Positions 1-7,283 of a DNA stretch of 29,936 bases are shown piece after piece. How positions within the stretch are numbered: the stretch's first letter is position 1; each line of letters opens with the position of its first letter. The notes beneath the pieces were generated by a model that was not told where the DNA came from, searched no databases, and worked only from the letters and a program-made list of their open reading frames with translations. Made by a program: the position numbers and the translations under genes. The DNA lies in the IMG/VR virus record IMGVR_UViG_3300036857_000469, positions 1 through 29,936 of that record, one strand, 5' to 3'. The stretch comes from a virus.

Positions 1-42
1 CATCATCATCTTCGTTCTATGACTGGAAAGGGGAACATTCGA

Positions 43-207
43 ATGCCGAACACACCACCGCGGCCGCCACGCCCGCCCGGTGGAATGCCGACGCGCTCGC
101 CAGCGCATACTCTCATGCACGCCCTAACTGAGTTCATTAGGGTGGCGACGGAGGCCCTGGAAGAAGTACTGGACGAGTACAGAGAGACAAGGAAAAACCA
201 AAAATGA
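43..207 (+). CDS. Small hypothetical protein, Pro-rich N-terminus
   Basis: A 54-residue protein of unknown function. The first third is Pro/Arg-rich. The rest could form one amphipathic helix with many Glu and Ala residues, ending in a charged Lys-rich tail. I chose the ATG at 43 because a purine-rich AAAGGGG lies about 9 nt upstream; an in-frame ATG at 19 would add eight residues. The stop overlaps the next start (ATGA at 204-207), so the two are probably translationally coupled. Nothing in the sequence identifies a family. Confidence 0.5.
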   Translation: MPNTPPRPPRPPGGMPTRSPAHTLMHALTEFIRVATEALEEVLDEYRETRKNQK

Positions 208-293
208 TGGACGGATTGATAGTGATAATTGTTGCACTTGGCTTCGCTGCGGTCTTGTGCATCATTGCTATCATCCTTGTGTTTCGTAACTGA
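204..293 (+). CDS. 29-residue single-pass membrane peptide
   Basis: A tiny ORF that is almost entirely one hydrophobic helix (about residues 4-26), with a short polar N-terminus and an Arg-Asn C-terminus. It starts ATG-ATG, and the first ATG overlaps the stop of the preceding gene. An AGGA lies about 10 nt upstream. Such peptides in phages may be holin-like, regulators of a membrane partner or superinfection factors; the sequence does not choose between these. The clean hydrophobic composition and tight overlap support a real gene despite the length. Confidence 0.55.
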   Translation: MMDGLIVIIVALGFAAVLCIIAIILVFRN

Positions 294-334
294 ATCTGCT
301 AAACTTCGTCTGGGCGACCATGCCCGGCGAATGT

Positions 335-381
335 GGTAGGGCCGGGGCCAAACGACGGTCCCTACAAGTTCCGGCCCTACC
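335..381 (+). promoter_or_regulatory. 11-bp perfect inverted repeat upstream of a start codon
   Basis: Positions 335-345 (GGTAGGGCCGG) and 371-381 (CCGGCCCTACC) are perfect inverted copies separated by 25 nt. In RNA this would be a very stable stem ending just before the GGAGGAG ribosome site of the gene at 402. No T-run follows, so it is not an ordinary intrinsic terminator. A translational control structure or an operator is possible. Confidence 0.5.
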
Positions 382-402
382 ACAGCCCGGAGGAGCCTGT
401 TG
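380..402 (+). repeat. Dispersed element copy 1
   Basis: CCACAGCC at 380-387 and TGTTG at 398-402. The intervening CGGAGGAG supplies the Shine-Dalgarno sequence, and the final G begins the GTG start codon of the next gene. Confidence 0.6.
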
Positions 403-734
403 TGGAATTCATACTGCTGCTGATTATCTTGGCCGCATTCTGGAACTGGGGCTACTGGCAGGGACGCAAGCAAGGTCAACGGGTTGAGCCTAAACAGATA
501 ACGGTCGTTCATCACACACGCGAGGTTCCCCGCCTGCCCGTCAACGGTCCCGCGTACTACGTGGAGGACGAGCGCGGACGGCTCTGGCACGTTCAAAACA
601 TGCCGGTCGCTCGCGTCGTCAGCGAACGCTATCCACCACTCCCCGCCGCCTACTGGAAGTGCGAAACATGCGGCAACCATATTCATCTATCCACGCAAAA
701 CTGGTGCCCGGAATGCGGCACAGAGAGGCAATAA
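402..734 (+). CDS. Membrane-anchored zinc-ribbon protein
   Basis: A 110-residue protein. Residues 2-19 form a hydrophobic, Trp-containing membrane segment. A basic stretch follows, then a mixed middle, then a C-terminal CxxC pair set (Cys87/Cys90 and Cys102/Cys105) typical of a zinc ribbon. I chose the GTG at 402 because GGAGGAG lies about 7 nt upstream and because it places the hydrophobic segment at the N-terminus. The reading frame stays open upstream to a GTG at 333, but that region is the inverted repeat. Its stop overlaps the next ATG (TAATG). It could be a membrane-tethered nucleic-acid or protein-binding factor; no specific function is evident. Confidence 0.6.
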   Translation: MEFILLLIILAAFWNWGYWQGRKQGQRVEPKQITVVHHTREVPRLPVNGPAYYVEDERGRLWHVQNMPVARVVSERYPPLPAAYWKCETCGNHIHLSTQNWCPECGTERQ

Positions 735-949
735 TGGACACGACTCACTCCACCCGCGCCGTCAACCTCACCTGCCGGTCGTGCGCTGGACCGATGGACT
801 TCTGCCTCGGTCAAGCCCGCTGCGTCAACGACAAGTGCCCGGACTACTGGAAGGGCCAGGGCGGCATCGAAACGCTGGTTCCGAGCCAGGGCTACGTGCC
901 CAATCAACAGCGCGCAGTCACAGTCATCCTCAAGCCGCAGGACCTGTAG
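734..949 (+). CDS. Small zinc-finger-type protein
   Basis: A 71-residue protein starting at the ATG that overlaps the previous stop. Cys14 and Cys17 (CxxC) pair with Cys30 and Cys35 (Cx4C), a likely zinc-binding knuckle; Cys24 lies between them. The C-terminal 25 residues are compatible with a small beta structure. It follows another Cys4 protein directly, so the two may work together. The function is unknown. Confidence 0.55.
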   Translation: MDTTHSTRAVNLTCRSCAGPMDFCLGQARCVNDKCPDYWKGQGGIETLVPSQGYVPNQQRAVTVILKPQDL

Positions 950-965
950 CGTTATCTTTCTCTGC

Positions 966-983
966 TAGGGTAAGGATACCCTA
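966..983. promoter_or_regulatory. Short perfect hairpin in the 950-1048 gap
   Basis: TAGGGTA, the loop AGGA, then TACCCTA: a 7-bp perfect stem in the only sizeable gap of the left block. There is no U-tract, so it could be an operator or a weak terminator. AT-rich TAGACA (about 1018-1023) and TATATA (1043-1048) downstream could be promoter hexamers with a 19-nt spacing, but the second abuts the GTG at 1049, so I do not annotate a promoter firmly. Confidence 0.35.
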
Positions 984-1048
984 CCGGCCCCCTCCTATCT
1001 TAGCCGGAAATCCTGTATAGACAGCCCTTAGACACACATGGATATATA

Positions 1049-1423
1049 GTGCCCGCAACCCGCAAATCCACTGTACGGCGCATCCCGCGCCGTGTGCAGC
1101 AGTACCTAGACCATGCCAGGCGGCATGGGCCAGAAGAGATCCTCGAAACAGCAGAGTTCGATGAAGACCTCACAGATGAGGAGTGGGGAGACCTCTGGCA
1201 GCGAATGCACCGCTGGACGGAGCGGTACCGTTGGAATGAAAAGACCAGAAAGTGGGAAGACAAGCCTGCTGCCAAGCCGATCATCTGCGAGGGCTGTGGT
1301 GAGATAATCCCGCCGTCGCAGATCAACAACAACGGTCGGCGGCGCAAGTACCATGACAACAACGGCGTCTGCAAACAGTTGGCCTATCGCAAGCGACAAG
1401 CCCGCGAGGCCAGCTTCCGATGA
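1049..1423 (+). CDS. Zinc-binding hypothetical protein
   Basis: A 124-residue protein. The N-terminal 30 residues are strongly basic. An acidic Trp-rich segment follows (about 36-70). The C-terminus carries Cys80, Cys83, His102 and Cys108 followed by an Arg/Lys-rich helix. This layout resembles phage and actinobacterial zinc modules in which a CxxC is followed by a short loop and a C-terminal basic helix, suggesting nucleic-acid binding. The GTG at 1049 has no ribosome site in front of it, so the start is uncertain. The stop overlaps the next ATG (ATGA). Confidence 0.6.
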   Translation: MPATRKSTVRRIPRRVQQYLDHARRHGPEEILETAEFDEDLTDEEWGDLWQRMHRWTERYRWNEKTRKWEDKPAAKPIICEGCGEIIPPSQINNNGRRRKYHDNNGVCKQLAYRKRQAREASFR

Positions 1424-2151
1424 AGAAATGGTACCCGGATCGGGTGTATAACGTTCCCACGCCGCCGTGGCCGCGCCCCGACTCCATCTACACTTGTATT
1501 CCAGGCCGACTCCCGCGCCAGAGCTATCCTCCTCAAAAGGGCGTTGTCAAGCTGCCCAAGGATGATGAGCTTTCACTCTACCTCCAAGCGGTCGCAGCTG
1601 ATGAGTTTTGGGACGAGTGGGACTGGTGTTGGTCAAGATTGGCCTACCTCCCGCGCTGGGACCTGCAAGGCATCTGGAACTGCCCGCCCGGTTGGCTTAC
1701 TCCGCACGCCTTCTTGGCTTGGGCAACTTGGCACCTAACCGTCGCGTACGGCTGGCTAAGCCGTCTGTATCGAGCAATGCGCCATAGTCACAGCCCGGAG
1801 GACCTGTTGACCAATCCGGTGCCGATCAATCCGATCTACCAGTTTCTCGACAGGGGTCAGTTGGATTACTGCCGCAAGCGTGTGTCTGGCGCCCTCAAGC
1901 AGCTTCATGCCGGCCAGTCGGCCTACCTGCCCACGAACGAGAAGGTCATTTATCCGGCCAATGGACTGATGGCTTTCATGCAGTACATCGAGGCCGATCA
2001 CAACCTACAAGAAAGCGTTGTGAACTTCGAGTGGCACAATTCACGTGCTCGAAACAAGGCCGAGTTCTTCGTGGCCGAGACTGTTCCAACACTGCGGGTC
2101 GCGGCTGTGAACCTGCAACGACATCTGGGAGAGGCAGGATGGTCGGAGTAA
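1420..2151 (+). CDS. Trp-rich protein of unknown function
   Basis: A 243-residue protein that I do not recognise. It is unusually rich in Trp, Tyr and Pro. The Pro-rich N-terminus (about 1-50) precedes a compact, probably helical region with clustered Trp residues (about 60-120) and a mixed C-terminal half. There is no signal peptide or convincing membrane segment. The ATG overlaps the previous stop, and the last 13 bp overlap the resolvase gene, so it belongs to the same transcription unit. One copy of the dispersed element lies inside it at 1788-1809. Confidence 0.6.
   Translation: MKKWYPDRVYNVPTPPWPRPDSIYTCIPGRLPRQSYPPQKGVVKLPKDDELSLYLQAVAADEFWDEWDWCWSRLAYLPRWDLQGIWNCPPGWLTPHAFLAWATWHLTVAYGWLSRLYRAMRHSHSPEDLLTNPVPINPIYQFLDRGQLDYCRKRVSGALKQLHAGQSAYLPTNEKVIYPANGLMAFMQYIEADHNLQESVVNFEWHNSRARNKAEFFVAETVPTLRVAAVNLQRHLGEAGWSE
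1788..1809 (+). repeat. Dispersed element copy 2 (one mismatch)
   Basis: TCACAGCC at 1788-1795 and TGTTG at 1805-1809, with CGGAGGACC between. It lies inside the Trp-rich gene, in the same strand orientation as copy 1. Confidence 0.45.
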
Positions 2152-2693
2152 TCGCCATTGACCCGGGAATGAACACCGGGATCGCGTGGGGCATTTTCAA
2201 CCCCGCGCTCCGGGATCGCACCAGTAATTGGAACGCCATCCGGCGCGGACGGGACATCGGTTCAATACAAATCGGCCCTAAGGACCCTTACAAGGGTAAT
2301 ACGCCCAAAGACGGTCACGATACCACGCTCATGGCTGTCGAATTCGTCATGTCAAAGATTGGCGAGTGGAACATGTTCCGCTCGATGGGGCGCGGTGAAA
2401 TCGTAGTCGCCTGTGAACACTTCGAGGTTCGCGGGGTGCCAACGGGAGCAGACAGCCGGAAGGGGCTGGCTCCAGTATTCCTGGCGGGCTTCCTCTACGG
2501 TACGATGGCAGCTACCGGCTGGGCGGAGAACCTTGTTTGGATTCGCGCCGGTCAGCACAAACCATATGCGACGGACGACCGGATGAAGCGACTTGCCAAG
2601 GTCACACGCGGTCGCTGCGGGTGGATTCGGGGAAAGCCGCACACGCGCGATGCCTGGCGGATTCTCGCTTACGAGGTCAACGACCTAGTGTGA
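2139..2693 (+). CDS. RuvC-like Holliday junction resolvase
   Basis: A 184-residue RNase H-fold nuclease of the RuvC type, expected to cut four-way or branched DNA during replication, recombination or before packaging. The N-terminus has the diagnostic IDPGMNTGIA strand with catalytic Asp8. Further likely metal ligands are Glu93 (in ACEHFE) and Asp171 (in HTRDAWRI), in the order expected of the family. The ATG at 2139 follows GAGAGGCAGG and overlaps the end of the preceding gene by 13 bp. The gene converges on the baseplate gene to its right, and the two stops overlap. Phage resolvases of this kind usually act alone as dimers. Confidence 0.85.
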   Translation: MVGVIAIDPGMNTGIAWGIFNPALRDRTSNWNAIRRGRDIGSIQIGPKDPYKGNTPKDGHDTTLMAVEFVMSKIGEWNMFRSMGRGEIVVACEHFEVRGVPTGADSRKGLAPVFLAGFLYGTMAATGWAENLVWIRAGQHKPYATDDRMKRLAKVTRGRCGWIRGKPHTRDAWRILAYEVNDLV

Positions 2694-3314
2694 TTCCTTG
2701 TAGGACAGGTCGTTGTAGGTATAGAAGTGAGCGGTGTCGTAAGCGTAGGTTTGTCCAGTGTCCGTGTGCGCCTGGTAGTCCCACGTCTGCACCGTATGGA
2801 AATCGAACACGATCCCCGCAGGTATCTGACTGGCGTAGAGGTTTTGTAGGCGGACCTCATCCCCAGGCACAATGTCTGTTTCGCTGACCACGATTTCCAG
2901 TCGATATGGATCGCCTCCATCGCGCTCGCGGAAGTACATTTGTTGGTCCCCGATCAACAAAATGTTTCCAGCTTCCCGGATCGCCTTTGTCGTCCCGCGA
3001 TTTTGAACGCCGATTCCGCGAATCAAGTCACGGGCCTGGTCAGGCGTTACGGTACTCGGCAGTCGGACCCCTACGCATTGGGCCAGCCATGGAAGCGCCC
3101 AGTCTGGGCAGATATCGACATTGAAAAGCGGTTCCCACGGCACATATGGATCGTCCGGGTCAACGAGTTGCGCAAGCTGTTGTAGCCCGCGCATCATCCC
3201 CTCAGACAAATGACCATGAACGTAGCCGTACTGCGCATCCACGTCCTCTTGTTGAAGCTGAGATGTGCGGTCTTGTAGGCGACGGCCCAGCGCTGTGTAG
3301 TCGGGGTAGCTCAT
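2685..3314 (-). CDS. Baseplate protein, P2 gpI-like (tail protein I family)
   Basis: A 209-residue protein, last gene of the leftward late operon. The segment around residues 45-125, from DPYVPWEPLFNVDICPDWAL to the TKAIREAGN helix, follows the pattern of P2 gpI/Mu gp48-type proteins, where a Trp/Pro-rich start is followed by a 'right-handed' repeat of small helices. Its position just after a J-like gene matches P2, Mu and related tails. It would be a wedge component at the rim of the baseplate linking to fibres. The start overlaps the stop of the J-like gene (ATGA). The C-terminal 40 residues are Tyr/Thr/Asp-rich. Confidence 0.8.
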   Translation of the reverse strand: MSYPDYTALGRRLQDRTSQLQQEDVDAQYGYVHGHLSEGMMRGLQQLAQLVDPDDPYVPWEPLFNVDICPDWALPWLAQCVGVRLPSTVTPDQARDLIRGIGVQNRGTTKAIREAGNILLIGDQQMYFRERDGGDPYRLEIVVSETDIVPGDEVRLQNLYASQIPAGIVFDFHTVQTWDYQAHTDTGQTYAYDTAHFYTYNDLSYKESH

Positions 3315-4540
3315 GTCAGGAAGATATTGACGAGGACTGGGACAGGGAATGGCCCGGCATTCGAGATGTCGATGTCAGCGGCCCGCCATTGTGTGTCGTC
3401 CTCCGACGTGAACTTCATCTCCACGTCCTCCACGTACCAGGTGGCGGGTCCTCGGTTCAAGTAATCAACCGCTTCGTACAGGCGGAGCGTGGTATCCGTC
3501 GCCCAGCCCTCCTCCTTGGTCCCGCCGGGCATGATGCCGTAGTTCTCAGCCGACAACCACTCCTCGACCATTTGTTTGCTGCCATCGATGGCCTCTTGCT
3601 TGGTGCGATTCGGGAATGGCGTAACCACGGCGCGCAGATCGACATCCACGTACGTCGGCTTCATGACGAAGTTCAGGAAGTTCACTTCGCGGTTGGCGTC
3701 GAGAAGTTCGTACACTTCTTGCATCAGCGCGTCGGTCGGCTCAGTGAAGTCCTCGCCCATAATGGCGACGGTTGTACAGCGCGGCACATCGGTCTGTGGC
3801 GCAGCGGGTGGCGGCTGCGGCGTCCACAGTGCGTAGTCCCCAATAGCTTGACCGTTATCTTGCAAGTCCGTGCCAGGGTAGTAGAGGTTCAAAACCGACA
3901 CGCGCCCAACGCCCTGCACAGTTGAAGCCATTGCCGCGTGGTCCTCGGGCAGAATGGGACGCGGAGCCAAGAGTGAGATGATGATGGTAAGGCGATCCAA
4001 ATACTCCTCGGCCGTCTCGTCATCCTGACCGTTGATAGCCGTCTGCGCCACGATGGACTGAATACCTTCAACTTCATCGATCATCTGGCAGTCCCCGAAC
4101 GAATTGTTCGAGGCAATGCCCACGTCACGAGCGATCAGGTTGCATGTTGACGTGCCACCACCCTGAATCGCCGGAAGGTCGCGGTCAGTCAGAAACACGT
4201 ACATGTTGCCGTCCGGGTTCGGGACAGCAATTTCCGAGTCCACTGGCAACATTGTCGCAGGCGTATCATTTGCCCAGGTGACCACAGCCGGGGCGACGGC
4301 CTGTTGTCCATCGAGCATCGGCACGCCAAAGATTGACGTGCCCAGTGCAGCGAACGCCTCAGCTGGAACGATGGAGGCTTGGTCGAGGAGTTCGGCCATC
4401 ATCTGACCGCTCGATTCGATCATGATCGTCTCAACATTACCCGGCCGGGCTGTGTAACCGTCAATGCTGGACTCGATATACGTGATACCAATGTCTGTCA
4501 GGGTTGTGACGTCCCCGATCAATGCAAGTTCAAGGTACAT
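3311..4540 (-). CDS. Baseplate J-like protein
   Basis: A 409-residue protein expected to form the wedge of the contractile-tail baseplate with the gp25-like protein encoded immediately upstream. Gene order W/gp25-like, J-like, I-like is the classical P2/Mu arrangement and is the main evidence. Internally, residues about 90-160 look like the beta-rich J core (ending in the GIASNNS loop), and about 170-300 contain the DDETAEEYLDRL helix and the VQGVGRVSVL strand usual for the family. The ATG follows the upstream stop directly. One copy of the dispersed element sits in the N-terminal third. Confidence 0.85.
   Translation of the reverse strand: MYLELALIGDVTTLTDIGITYIESSIDGYTARPGNVETIMIESSGQMMAELLDQASIVPAEAFAALGTSIFGVPMLDGQQAVAPAVVTWANDTPATMLPVDSEIAVPNPDGNMYVFLTDRDLPAIQGGGTSTCNLIARDVGIASNNSFGDCQMIDEVEGIQSIVAQTAINGQDDETAEEYLDRLTIIISLLAPRPILPEDHAAMASTVQGVGRVSVLNLYYPGTDLQDNGQAIGDYALWTPQPPPAAPQTDVPRCTTVAIMGEDFTEPTDALMQEVYELLDANREVNFLNFVMKPTYVDVDLRAVVTPFPNRTKQEAIDGSKQMVEEWLSAENYGIMPGGTKEEGWATDTTLRLYEAVDYLNRGPATWYVEDVEMKFTSEDDTQWRAADIDISNAGPFPVPVLVNIFLT
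4282..4306 (+). repeat. Dispersed element copy 3
   Basis: CCACAGCC at 4282-4289 and TGTTG at 4302-4306, inside the J-like gene and antisense to it. Confidence 0.5.
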
Positions 4541-4897
4541 CTATTCTGACTCTCCTCCGTCGAGTGCTCCACCGGTTGACAAGTCCTCACTCGTCGGCAG
4601 GGTCACAGACACTCGCACCGTCGTCGTGCCATCGGTCTTGTCCTCGGTTTCGATCACGGCATCGACTCTGGGTTCATATGTCGTGATCGCTTCAGCGATG
4701 GCATCTGTGTCGATGGGCTGTGTCTCGAAAGTTGGATCGGGGATGCCAAAGTCGGGATCGTCAAATCGCGTATAGCGGCCGAAACTGAGAATCGCCTTTA
4801 CGCAGTCAGCGGCTTCCGCATCCGTGTCTTGTTCGTTGGTAACGAACGCACCGCTCTCATAACGGATGGGTAGTGCTAGATGCGGAATGTAGTCCAT
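4541..4897 (-). CDS. Baseplate wedge protein, gp25/gpW-like
   Basis: A 118-residue protein with the size, position and pattern of the T4 gp25/P2 W family. It has a short N-terminal strand, an early helix (TDAEAADCVKAIL), a Gly/Arg turn, a second helix containing DAIAEAI, the EPRVD motif that is highly conserved in the family, and a C-terminal beta strand. In T4 this protein forms the inner wedge that starts sheath assembly. It is directly upstream of the J-like gene. The C-terminus is acidic. No lysozyme activity is expected despite the family name. Confidence 0.85.
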   Translation of the reverse strand: MDYIPHLALPIRYESGAFVTNEQDTDAEAADCVKAILSFGRYTRFDDPDFGIPDPTFETQPIDTDAIAEAITTYEPRVDAVIETEDKTDGTTTVRVSVTLPTSEDLSTGGALDGGESE

Positions 4898-4904
4898 AAA
4901 TCAA

Positions 4905-5219
4905 TTACACTGTTTCTGGCATTCCCAGCTTTTGCACAGTCGCGAGGATCATGCCGTCGGTTATGACGCCGGGGTCCTTCCCAGGCTCATAGTCGGGCTC
5001 TGATTCCGGTGGGTGAGCGGCAAGCGCGCTGTCCCATGCCGCGCCCCAATCCGGTGAGCTGGCCCAGACGTAACGGTTTTGATCGACCCATAGCGATACG
5101 TCAGAAGCGATGTTTGGTGTGTTGCCTAGGTATTGTTGTTGAGTCACAGCGGCGCGCATGCGCTCCTTCATGAACTCATCGTTGGCGACACTTGAGATCG
5201 CCAGATAAGAATCTGCCAT
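4905..5219 (-). CDS. Small hypothetical tail-region protein
   Basis: A 104-residue protein of unknown function between the tail-tip and gp25-like genes. It is mostly helical by appearance (residues 1-65, with several Trp residues), followed by a Pro/Glu-rich linker and a short C-terminal helix. A strong AGGAGG lies 5-6 nt before the ATG at 5219. Its location suggests a virion or tail assembly role. Confidence 0.6.
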   Translation of the reverse strand: MADSYLAISSVANDEFMKERMRAAVTQQQYLGNTPNIASDVSLWVDQNRYVWASSPDWGAAWDSALAAHPPESEPDYEPGKDPGVITDGMILATVQKLGMPETV

Positions 5220-5229
5220 CTATTCCTCC

Positions 5230-5544
5230 TCAATATCCATAGCTAATCCAGCGAACCAGAAATTGCTGTGCTGTTCCCGAATTGTTGATTACGACCTGCC
5301 CATTCGCCAGATTGAAAGGCATTGACTGGTTCTTGGTGCATCCCGTTGCACTAGAAATGGCTTGGAACTCGCACACAAACAACACGTGCGCAGTTGGCCA
5401 GGGAAATGTCAAGGGAACAGTAACGAATGTTCCTACATTTGCAGCAAGAGTTCCAGTAGCAAAATCTCCACGCTGCATCTTGAGGATATCACCGCCCGGT
5501 GTACGTCCAAACAACACCGGTGTATCGGCTCGGGCCGATCTCAA
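5230..5544 (-). CDS. Small tail-tip/fibre C-terminal-domain-like protein
   Basis: A 104-residue protein with a beta-rich, Phe/Val-rich pattern and a C-terminal WISYGY. The end resembles the stand-alone C-terminal receptor-binding or gp53-like fibre domains of phage tails, which commonly close with a Trp-x-x-x-Gly-Tyr strand. The TTG at 5544 overlaps the stop of the LamG gene and follows a G-rich stretch; a later ATG (Met23) is an alternative start. It probably assembles with the LamG and collagen-like proteins at the tail tip. The fold assignment is tentative. Confidence 0.5.
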   Translation of the reverse strand: MRSARADTPVLFGRTPGGDILKMQRGDFATGTLAANVGTFVTVPLTFPWPTAHVLFVCEFQAISSATGCTKNQSMPFNLANGQVVINNSGTAQQFLVRWISYGY

Positions 5545-7283
5545 ACCGTCACCCCCAGATCAATCGTGTACTGCGACTCCAACGTATCGAAGATAACGTG
5601 AAGCGAATTTGCGTCCATCCTCTCCACATGGTCGCCTGCGTTTTTGGGGCTGGCACCCAAGTCCTGCGTGCCCTTGGCATACAGGCGTATCACTTCGTCG
5701 CGCGACATTGCATAGCCGCAGACGAATGCCCCATCGATCTGACCGGTGAATGTTGAATTGCCATCCGGGACAGCGCCAATGCGAAAGCGGTTGGCGCCAG
5801 CCAGCACAATCGGATTGAGCACAGTTGAGCTATTGAGCAATCTCCCGTCCAAGTACATCTTACGCTTCAGGCCATCTACCGCTGCGTTGTCTTCTACGGC
5901 AACAGTCAAGTGCCACTGCCCATCTGCCACGATCAGAGAGCTAGCAATTGCATCTCCTCCATTGGAGCAATTGATCCCTCCGCCTGGTCCCGTCCACAGA
6001 CGTGTGTCTCCAGTAGCGATTGTGCCCCAGCCGATGATACCCTGTCCCACACCAGGAAGATTTGTCGTCTTGAACCAAGCGCCATAACTGCGCGCGTTGG
6101 TGCCGCCCGGCAGACCTGCGTCAGTCGCCATATAGTCGCCCGCCTGCAAATTCATGCCGTGAGCGGCAAGACCATCGGCGGCAGCGGTGTTCCCGTTTGC
6201 ACCGGTTCCAGCCCAGGCCAAGGCTTGATTCTGTGACCCCTCATCTACAGTGGCCGACCCCTGAGTGAAGTTATAAAGGCGAAGTGGCTGCGTGGTGAAG
6301 TCGCCCACGACCCAAGTTGCGCCCTTACGCCGACGATGTACGCGCAAGCTTACATCAGCCGGAATTATCCCGAGGCTATGCGACAACTTTGCCGCATACA
6401 GCAAGCGCACTTCCTCCTCAGAGAGCACATCTGCCGTTACGAACGCCTCATCGATGCGACCAAAGTGCGAGTTTCCACCAGCCGTTGCCCCATCTGCACC
6501 GTTGATCCCGATGCTAAGTGGTCCACTGCCGGGGAAAATCATGCCAGATGCCACGGCCGTTGACTCCAGCGTTCCATCAACATACAGACGACCCATGCCA
6601 GCATCTTGCGTACAAACGACGAAGTGCCAACGATCATCAGCCACGTCGCTGACACCATCGCAGAACGTATCGACACCAGGCGTCGTTGTGCTTGATCCCG
6701 TACCACTAACACGCAACCCGCAGATATTTGAGCTGAGAACGTATACGCTCCAACCATAGTTACCGGCAACAAAGCTGTTCTTGCCGATCAGTTGTTGGGA
6801 CACACCGCGCTTGGCCGTACGAAACCAGCAGCCCCACGATCCTTGAGTAATGCGGAATGGATCAGCCGCACCAGTATCGGCGATGTAGAGAGCTTGCGCA
6901 GTTGTACCGGTGAACTGTGCCGCAGTATTGGCCGCACCGTTGATTCCAGCAGCGAATCCAACGCCGCCCTTGTTTGTAAGGTTACGTCCATTGCCTGAGG
7001 AATCAGTCGCGTCCGACAAATTCCAAAGACCGCGTGGCACTGCCAAGCCCATGCTTGTGAAGTCAGCGGCCGACAGTTGACGCCCAGCTCTGATCTGTCC
7101 GGCTAGTCCCACATCAAGGACAGGGACTGCCTGAAGAACGCCGCCACCTCCAGCCCCACCACCACCGTAGTTGGCTTCAAGCCAATCGGCCAACGCTTTG
7201 ATATCACGCGGGACATCGACGGTGTCGTCAGGGATCGGGTATGGAGCGTGCAGGATCGGCGTCGATCCACTAGGTGGTGGCAT
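5541..7283 (-). CDS. Tail fibre/adhesin with two LamG (concanavalin-like) domains
   Basis: A 580-residue protein. After a Pro-rich N-terminus and a Gly-rich linker (about 41-50) come two laminin-G/concanavalin A-like units (about 85-300 and 335-545). Both show the family sequence DG/DD-x-W-H-x-x-V, later (L/M)Y-V/L-DG, and end in the IDEAFV or IDGAFV strand followed by a helix like LSEEEVRLLY or MSRDEVIRLY. Such domains bind glycans or proteins, so it is a likely host- or surface-binding component. The ATG at 7283 overlaps the previous stop (TGATG). The two domains look like an old internal duplication. Confidence 0.8.
   Translation of the reverse strand: MPPPSGSTPILHAPYPIPDDTVDVPRDIKALADWLEANYGGGGAGGGGVLQAVPVLDVGLAGQIRAGRQLSAADFTSMGLAVPRGLWNLSDATDSSGNGRNLTNKGGVGFAAGINGAANTAAQFTGTTAQALYIADTGAADPFRITQGSWGCWFRTAKRGVSQQLIGKNSFVAGNYGWSVYVLSSNICGLRVSGTGSSTTTPGVDTFCDGVSDVADDRWHFVVCTQDAGMGRLYVDGTLESTAVASGMIFPGSGPLSIGINGADGATAGGNSHFGRIDEAFVTADVLSEEEVRLLYAAKLSHSLGIIPADVSLRVHRRRKGATWVVGDFTTQPLRLYNFTQGSATVDEGSQNQALAWAGTGANGNTAAADGLAAHGMNLQAGDYMATDAGLPGGTNARSYGAWFKTTNLPGVGQGIIGWGTIATGDTRLWTGPGGGINCSNGGDAIASSLIVADGQWHLTVAVEDNAAVDGLKRKMYLDGRLLNSSTVLNPIVLAGANRFRIGAVPDGNSTFTGQIDGAFVCGYAMSRDEVIRLYAKGTQDLGASPKNAGDHVERMDANSLHVIFDTLESQYTIDLGVTV

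Noticed and set aside
6-686. Long leftward open frame over the left gene block
   Set aside because: It is antisense to several small genes with good ribosome sites, overlaps and protein-like domains. Its own composition is low-complexity and it has no start signal.
1280-1300. A thirteenth copy of the dispersed element (GGGCTGTGG at about 1290)
   Set aside because: It has the CCACAGCC half in reverse orientation, but no CAACA lies at the required spacing.
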